From: Sarcocystis neurona
Lineage: Eukaryota; Apicomplexa; Conoidasida; Eucoccidiorida; Sarcocystidae
DNA: 64,000 nt
Direction of reading: 5' to 3'
NCBI GenBank assembly: GCA_000727475.1
Contig: KL647289.1
Location: 7,554,629 to 7,618,628, forward strand
Positions 35,701-64,000 of the stretch are shown here, one piece after another (positions within the stretch are counted from its first letter, which is position 1; every line of letters starts with the position of its first letter). The position numbers were made by a program, and so were the translations under genes. The notes beneath the pieces are model-generated. The model was not told the origin of the DNA, ran no database searches, and saw only the letters and a list, made by a program, of their open reading frames with translations.

Positions 35701-36419
35701 TCTGCGTCGTGCTGCGACGACTGCTGTCAACGCCCGCTGCTGTAGTGACTGCTGCCTCTGCACGTGCGATATTGCCGCTGCTGCTGCTGGTCCTTGCGCG
35801 TCCTCTCTCGCTCCTTGGCTGCTCTTGCTGCCGTTCACGTTGCATCGTCCCCGGCGGGTCTGCTACCGCAGGGTGCTGCTGCTGCTGCGGCTTCCTTTGG
35901 TGCTGCCGTCGGCACGTGTCAGCGCTGCTTATTACCTTTCTGCAGCACTTCTCTCTCAGTGCCTCTCTTCCGCTGTGACCCGTTCAAGACGAGCCTTGCT
36001 GCTGCTGAAGTGACATGGCTGCTGCGTCTCTGTGTGAGTATATTTCAACGTTCTGCCCAGGGCTGTGCTGCTGCTGGTGCTGCGGGTGCCCTGGCTGCCG
36101 TTTTGCGGCGGTTGCTGGTTGTCTCGTCCGCTCTCGACGCTCTGCTGCCGCTGCTCTTGCTCGTCCCATTTTTTCGTCTCGCTTGCTGTCGCCGAGAGCT
36201 GCAGCTGCTGGCTCTTGTGCCGCTGCTGAGACGGGCGGGCACTTCGAAAATGCTGCTGCTGGGTACGTCAATACTTGTGTTTACGACCACGCCACTGCCG
36301 CTGCTGTCTCCTGCCGAAGGGCGTGAAGCGGACGCTGTCCTTAGTCTTGCATATATGGAAGACAGCGCTGCCGGTCGCTCCCACGTTTTCTTTGCTGCTG
36401 CCGCTGCTGTCCCGCTCGC
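32729..36419. promoter_or_regulatory. divergent upstream region between RIO1 and ArgRS
   Basis: The two identified genes are transcribed away from each other, so their promoters should lie in this 3.7 kb. It is CAG-rich on the plus strand to about 34.1 kb and CTG-rich from 34.4 to 36.4 kb. A minus frame at 34,585-35,034 (QYSPDQKKQKATSLLSRDS) and a short plus ATG frame at 34,465 read protein-like. They may be exons of another gene or 5' exons; neither is proven. I see no core promoter motif I could defend. Confidence 0.4.
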
Positions 36420-58122
<21,703 letters not shown>

Positions 58123-58137
<15 letters not shown>

Positions 58138-58629
58138 GAGTCGTCCAAGCAGAAAACAGGGGGAGCACCGCCGGAGGTAGAATTCGTGTATGCCTTGCGC
58201 AGTGGCTTGTGAGTAACTCACCTTTGTGAGTGCCGCGTGTAGGCCCCACGCACGGATGTCTGCACGTACGTGCCCAGGTAGGGGCGTTGTTACAAGTCGT
58301 ATGTGCGCTTGTACTGGTAAAGCAGAGGTCTGCACTCTTCGTACATCTGTAGAAGTACACATATGTACTTGTAGATGTGTTTGTGTACGCCAGGGCATAT
58401 AAGGGGCTATATTACGGGCATCGTTTTTCCCGGATGAGGACTGTAGATTTGCATATTGGGGGAGAAGTGGTTGTGAGCATTGCCGTGCAGCACACCGAGA
58501 TACGGGGATACGCGAGCAGACTGCACTCTGCAGATCGTACTGCTGGAGTTTTTGGTGTGTACGCATATACCCAACTTTTGTGCACCTTCCTTCACAAATA
58601 AAGCGCATAGAGGAACCTGTTGGGCACAC
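58123..58629 (-). other. 168-codon open frame, tail-to-tail with ArgRS
   Basis: A minus-strand frame with ordinary composition (Cys-rich start, no repeat). It ends inside the last 15 bases of the ArgRS coding sequence. No domain is recognised and the first codon may not be ATG. It may be chance openness in the ArgRS 3' flank. Confidence 0.2.
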
Positions 58630-61324
58630 AGGTTACACGACTGCACACATGTTTTCATTTGTATGGATATGTGCATATCTCTCAGTGACACGGCTGACTG
58701 TGTGAATGTGACCGTGTGCCCTCACCCCGGCAAAAAAGTAGTACACGAGTGGATTCCTATTTTCTTCTCCTTTCCGGCGGAATGTTGCGTTGACACTGTC
58801 TAGAATAGCGTAAGGAGTATACGGCACTGAGAGGTCATGCTGTAGTACGATTAAAGTTTGCGAAAACATGCCCTCCGTGTGTTGGGCGCGCTAGCGATCT
58901 TTCAGTGCTGCACAGCGAACTTGGCTGTACATGCTTCGCCAAGAACAGTTCTTTCCACTTTTGGCACACAGCCAAACGCTGAAGTGTGACAGACGCACAT
59001 TTATAACTCTGATAAAACACTACGAAAGGCCCAATTTCATCGGTGTTAATTTGAAACGCGGGTGACACCACGCGATTTGTGTTGGTTTGACTGATGCAAA
59101 AGGTGGTAAAGCGTTGCACTATGGTCTAATTTGACGAATGGTAAAGCGCTGCACTGTGCTGTAATTTGACGAATGGATACAAATCAGGCTGCCCAGTCCG
59201 TCACAGCGTCTTCACGCCACGCTTACCGGAGTGTTCTACGCTGCGAGTGCAGCTCTTTATGTTACCATTCTCATACAAATTCTTTCCGTGCTACACTTGT
59301 GCGTTCGCATGCGGTGACACGCCACTGACACAGAACGAGGTCTGCCAACATGACCGACGGCAACAGTTTACGCGCGAAAGACAGTCTGACTGATCAAAAT
59401 ACTCTGCGCCTATTGTACTTGTGGAACGGAGGTTCATACAACGATAAACTGGTTTTGATTGCTTCGTAGCGGGAGGGCTGGTCTTCATTCGAAGTATCAG
59501 CACAGCGCTAGTCTCATGCGCACATCAGCCCGACACAGAAGTGTTAAGGAAAACAAGATTATGAGGTCCTTAAATTGATTTTCTACTTTACCTCTAAAGA
59601 TTGCACATTGTCACGGAGGGCGGATGCTTTGAAGTATTTTGGACGGATTCAAGTGCGTGCCTGTCCGCGAACCTCTTTTGCAGTACCAGCGTAATGCAGC
59701 AGCTGGCTCAGTGCTAAGCTCGCAGGACTCTATTAGTACTGATATTGCTACACTGCGTCGCTAACTGTACCTACAGCGTTATCTGTACTACTGCATAGCA
59801 CAATTCTCCTGTCGGTCCTGCCGAGACCGCACGATCACACCGTCTTCTCAGATGCTGAGCTGCACCACTCTAACATTAGGTGTACTGTTGAAACTCCATA
59901 ACTCCAACCTGTCCTTAAGTGGTGAATCGCGCTCTTCTGAAAGATGAAATTACTTGGTCAAAGACGGAAGATTTTAAAGCAACGTGTCCGCTTTATTGCC
60001 TGCTGGAATCCTGCCCTTTCACTAAGGCTCTATATCTTTGTTCCTAAAGGAGGTTCTGCAGTCATAGTATTCGCATAGAGCTACAGCTTCGGAGCATAGT
60101 AAAGGTGCAACGTGCTTGCGCAAAGTCAAGTAGGCTGGAGGAGATACGTAACAACGACAGATGCCTCGGGAGGATGCATTGTGAAAGATCATGCTGCTAG
60201 AGTCTCTGAAGATACACTGCGGTGATAAGGAATCCGCTTGTGGGAAAATACACCAAGAAACATTTTGGATCGGTTGTCTGAAGAGTGACGATATTGGTGA
60301 GGAGTGCTCTCGTCAGAAAACGCATCAAGAGACTTGGGCGCCGCCCTTGCCTGCCAGAGATCTCCTTAGCGTCTCACTGGCTCCTTTGTGATATTTATGC
60401 CATTATAGGTACATAGTACTTTTATTGGACGAACTTGCTCTTAATAAGATAAATTGCCGTCACCACTCAACTCGCGTTCGAACTCGACTGTCCTGTGCAG
60501 TCCGACAGCGAAAGTCACCGGTGCGCATTCCGCGCTTCGGGCCGCCTCAGCAGGTGAATCACCAAAGTACTATTTATGCATTTCGTTCTGAGTAACTGCT
60601 TCCACGATGGCTCCCAACTTGTTCTCATACCCTTTCACGAAAAACCAATTGTTTAGGTTCAGCTCCACTTCCGTAAGTCACGGCATCGGTGAGAAAGAAG
60701 TTTTCCTATATTTCTCCTGGTCGACTGGAATGGGTATGACGCCTTAGTTGAGCAGTACGTACGTATGAGTCGGTTCGCGCACAAACGTAGATACGGGCCT
60801 ATGAGGATGCAGATGGACACACATACACCTTCCTGTTTACACATGCTTATTGGGACGTATATGCTTACGAGAAAGTCGTGGGACCTGCTGATCTCAGCAT
60901 TTGCAGCGTGCTGCACGACAGCACACGCAGAAAAGAAAAGTTGTATATTCGTGATAATATGCGCAACGTCGTTTGCGAAGTTTCACGTTACCCCGATCCA
61001 CAGAAAGGCGGGTCACGGGAGCTCGAATGGCTTTCCGGATACAGGTTGAGCGTGCTCGGTTTTTGCTGGGGACCTTGTCGAACGGTCTGCAGTTTAGATA
61101 TAGATGTGTTCCATCCAGTCAATTCACCTGTATAGAGTTCCCGCGGCAGATCTAGTGAAGAACTGTTATTCAGACGTTCTTTCCGGCAGACGAAGTGGGA
61201 GTCTACACAGCAGAGGGCACAGCTGTCTTTTTCCGCCTATGCTTCGCACCGTCTGCAGGAGAAGGAGGCCCCTGTTCACAGTATAAAGCACCACACATTT
61301 CATGCGGAACAAAGCATCTCCAGC
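58630..61324. other. repeat-poor intergenic stretch upstream of the oocyst-wall gene
   Basis: Ordinary-complexity sequence with no triplet or TATA arrays. A degenerate duplicated block (GTAAAGCGYTGCACTRTGSTSTAATTTGACGAATGG) lies at 59,106-59,176. Short plus frames at 60,191-60,391 and 60,878-61,135 read protein-like but are unsupported. The promoter of the gene at 61,325 should lie at the right end. Confidence 0.5.
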
Positions 61325-63296
61325 ATGCCTTCGTCATTGCCAAAAGCTGGTCTAGGAGTTCTCGGAGCTCTGTGCGTCCTAGTTGTCGAAGTGTTTTCCG
61401 ATGCGACAAACGCTCACGGTAAGAAGTCACGCACACACTAGTTGAACGGAGCGTCATGATAAGATTGCTTGCAGGTGAGCAGGGGTACTATCTGGGAAAA
61501 AATTCACCTCGCGTGCAGATCGCAGCCCTGCACATGGCAAAGCTTGTGTGCAAATGAAGAAGTTTCGGATGTTCTCGGTGAGTACGTCTATTTTCACTAT
61601 ACCCTGGGACACCAATTCGGCAGTGCTCCTAGCCAGTCGCCCGCATTCCGGGAAAAAATCACACTGAGACATCCGTGCAAGCTGTTTGGCTGCATGTGTC
61701 TTGACGGCTCTTACATTGGTTCCACGAAGTCAAGCAGCTACCTACATATCCAGCAGGACTCTTTTTACTCACAGAGACGCGTGTGTGCTTCAACTACGAA
61801 CTCGATCCTCCAGCAGCGAGCATTCCAAAAAGGCTCCACTGTTTTCCTTGAGCGCGCTGCTTTATCCACGCAGAGTCTGTTGCGAATTCTGTTCTTATTT
61901 ACTGATGTCCGTGCTATACCAGGATATGGGGCGCCACCTGATTCTGCCTCGCCTGTTGGAGCCCGACAGTTGGGCGGGAAGAAAATAAAGCATCTAATAG
62001 GTGGGCATGCTGACGATGGTCTGGCACCGTTGGGACATGGACTTCCCGTGCCCGTTCCTGCTGCTCCTGTTGTCGCTGCTGTCCCACCAGTTGCACCAGA
62101 GCCCGTGGCAGTTCCTCCGCCTGCGCCACAAATCATTCCTGTTCCAGTGCCAATGCCAATTCCTCAAAAAATGTCACCTGGAGCACACTCCCTCCCTTCG
62201 ATAAGTAAACTTGCAGATCTCCCTGCGGACCACACCCGGCCCAAGTACCGCCGCAGAGAAAGTGTGGTTACTACTGATGTGACGTGGAGTTGCCCCCCGC
62301 CATTCCTCTTCGCGGGAGATGAGTGCGTCATGTTTGATCAGAAACCCAGCAAACTAGGCTGCCGTGAAGGATGGCTCTTCGACGACGGTAGCTGTAAAGG
62401 TGCCAACGTAGCCCCACCCACTGCAGAATGCGACCCAGGATTCGAGACCGTGCACGGTGAATGCATTCGTCAAAAAACCGCTCCAAAGCAAATCCTTTGC
62501 CCAGTTGGCTTCGTACTTGAGCACGAGCATTGTGTCCAAGAAATCACCACAAGGGCCGACGTCGTCTGCCCCGAGGGTGAGGCGGAAATGCGAAGCTCTC
62601 TCGCGGAGACACCTGTTTTACAGTGAGAGTGTACGAGTGTGGAAGTATGCCTCGACGCAGAGACACAAATCTTCTGCATATAAATACACGCAGCTCTTGG
62701 GATATAGCGTATGTGTTCTACATGTACAAGTTGTTTGAACTGGTTGTGTACCAAGGTGCCACTGTTTACGCGTGTTCCAGCTTCTACACACATACGTGTA
62801 CACAGATATGGCGGATAACTTACGTAGGCGAATGCCACTGTCAGGAGCGGAATTCCGTTCACAGTTATCATTGTTGGAACGCATAAAAATTCCACTGGTT
62901 TTCTCGACAGTGTGTCTTTCACAGGTCTGCACTGGTGCGTAGATTCGTCAATGCTGAGTGGTTTTTTCACTCAGTATGTATGGTCGAGCTGTGGCACACT
63001 CATTTCTCCAATACGCAGGAAGTATATACACGGAAGGCGTCTGTTTGAAGCAGACGACGTTTCAACCCACGCACGCGTGCCCCGCCGGTTTTGAGCCTCT
63101 GCACGGCCACTGCCGTCGACAGCTGGTGCAGCCCAGCAAGGGGAGCTGCCCGCCTGGGATGACTCCTGCAGGAAATGCCTGCGTTTCCCAGCAAGTTGCA
63201 GAGGCGACGAAGGCGTGTCCAGAAGGTTATCAGATGGTGAACAACATGTGCATATCCCATCAAGCCACAGCACCCACGGCCACTTGCAAGCAGTAA
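61325..63296 (+). CDS. oocyst wall protein-like (COWP/OWP-type) secreted protein
   Basis: Secreted Cys-rich protein of the type built into the oocyst wall. Exon 1 (61,325-61,418) encodes a signal peptide with core GLGVLGALCVLVVEVF and a likely cut near ATNA|HG, then G|GTAAGA. Exon 2 (61,923-62,576) and exon 3 (63,019-63,296) join in phase 1. After a Pro/Val/Ala linker come 17 cysteines in strict alternation, C-x10-C-x11. Many units start C-P-x-G-F/Y, as in COWP type I repeats. The spacing is kept across the second intron, which validates that junction. The visible product is 341 residues. It stops three residues into a ninth unit (TGC AAG CAG TAA), and a GTAAGC donor overlaps that stop at 63,293, so the coding sequence probably continues to the right. 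Confidence 0.93.
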
Positions 63297-64000
63297 GCCC
63301 GCACACGTAGACGTTGCGTGGCCGCACACGCAAGCGCACGAGCAGAAGACGCAGAAAGAGTGAGGAGGCAGGAAGCAGGCAAAAGTGAACAGACGCGCGT
63401 ATTGCACTGGTGTAAACTCACCCGGGTGGTGTGTTCGAAGACACACGACACTCGCAGCTGGACAGTTGTTCACGCGGCTGTATAGAAGTGCCTTCTCGCT
63501 CAGCTTCCATGGCTACAATGCGTGAGTGTGAAGAGTGTATCGTGGCAAAAAATGTTTTGCAGGCAAATGGGAAGCTTGGTCACCTTTTCTAACCTATTCT
63601 TCCCTGTAAACGATATGCACTGAAGTCACCCGGTAGATGTTTCCAGCGCCTTACAAAACAACTGCGTACTACTTCTCGCCACAAGATACGGTATTAGGGG
63701 GCGGTCGTGGGACGCCAAGCAGAAAGTGCGGTACGTGTCTGCAAATGTGTACATTTGTACAGTTCGCTTCCACGCAACCCTTTGCACGTAGACCGCGGCC
63801 GAGCTTGATGACTGTGAGATTTTTCGTCCATTTTGGCTTTCTTGCTCCCCTCTAGAGGTTTCCGTGGAAAACCGCCACTACAGTTGCACTGCGATGCTTT
63901 CAGAGTCACTTTTCTCCGTTCCACATGAGATAATACGTAAGATCAACGCGCCGAGCACTAAGGCACTTACAAGTACTGTAGTTCTCTGAACTCTTATGAG
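63297..64000 (+). other. probable intron or 3' flank of the oocyst-wall gene
   Basis: Repeat-poor sequence. I looked for an exon that would complete the ninth C-x10-C unit after a phase-2 donor at 63,293 and found none that keeps the spacing before the window ends. Confidence 0.4.

Noticed and set aside
61469..61922. Upstream part of the 385-codon frame containing oocyst-wall exon 2
   Set aside because: It starts at a non-ATG codon. A signal-peptide exon at 61,325-61,418 splices in phase to 61,923, so this part is intron.

Overview
This window looks like nuclear DNA of a coccidian apicomplexan, most like Eimeria or a close relative such as Cyclospora. Four things point there. Dense CAG/GCA/AGC triplet runs pass straight through conserved proteins as Gln, Ala and Ser tracts. 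Large amounts of (TATATG/ACGT)n microsatellite lie between and inside genes. The genes are intron-rich, with GT-AG splice sites. An oocyst-wall (COWP/OWP-type) cysteine-repeat gene sits at the right edge. Repeat-choked stretches (about 1-19.4 kb, 27.4-32 kb and 36.5-54.5 kb) alternate with almost repeat-free ones (19.5-24.7 kb and 57-64 kb). This resembles the repeat-rich and repeat-poor segments described for Eimeria chromosomes.

Three genes are identified with confidence. (1) A RIO1-type atypical protein kinase lies on the minus strand, 32,728 to 24,732, in three or four exons with very large Gln/Ser/Ala insertions inside and after the kinase domain. (2) A cytosolic-type arginyl-tRNA synthetase lies on the plus strand, 36,420 to 58,137. 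I placed thirteen coding exons by splice site, phase and family order. They give about 711 residues spread over 21.7 kb, so roughly 90% of the gene is intron. (3) An oocyst-wall-protein-like secreted protein begins at 61,325 on the plus strand, with a signal-peptide exon followed by eight C-x10-C-x11 units. The coding sequence probably continues beyond the stop I can see. RIO1 and ArgRS are divergently oriented and share a 3.7-kb triplet-rich upstream region.

The left 19 kb contains at least one further minus-strand gene (10,782 to 12,325 and probably upstream to about 15.5 kb). It also holds exon-like pieces with good splice sites (for example 9,293-9,210 and 7,153-7,079, both exact codon multiples) that I cannot assign to a family. 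The repeat-poor block at 19.5-24.3 kb shows a minus-strand start codon at 20,453 in a strong apicomplexan context, plus several exon-like pieces on both strands; gene structures there are unresolved.

Two general patterns help in reading the window. In genes I can verify, coding exons carry CAG on the sense strand, whereas introns of ArgRS carry CTG/pyrimidine on the sense strand, so triplet polarity hints at strand and exon/intron status. In three places the coding frame shifts by one base at or near a homopolymer (T5 at 10,973, C11 at 26,914, A7 at 52,185), which suggests consensus length errors or real slippage sites.
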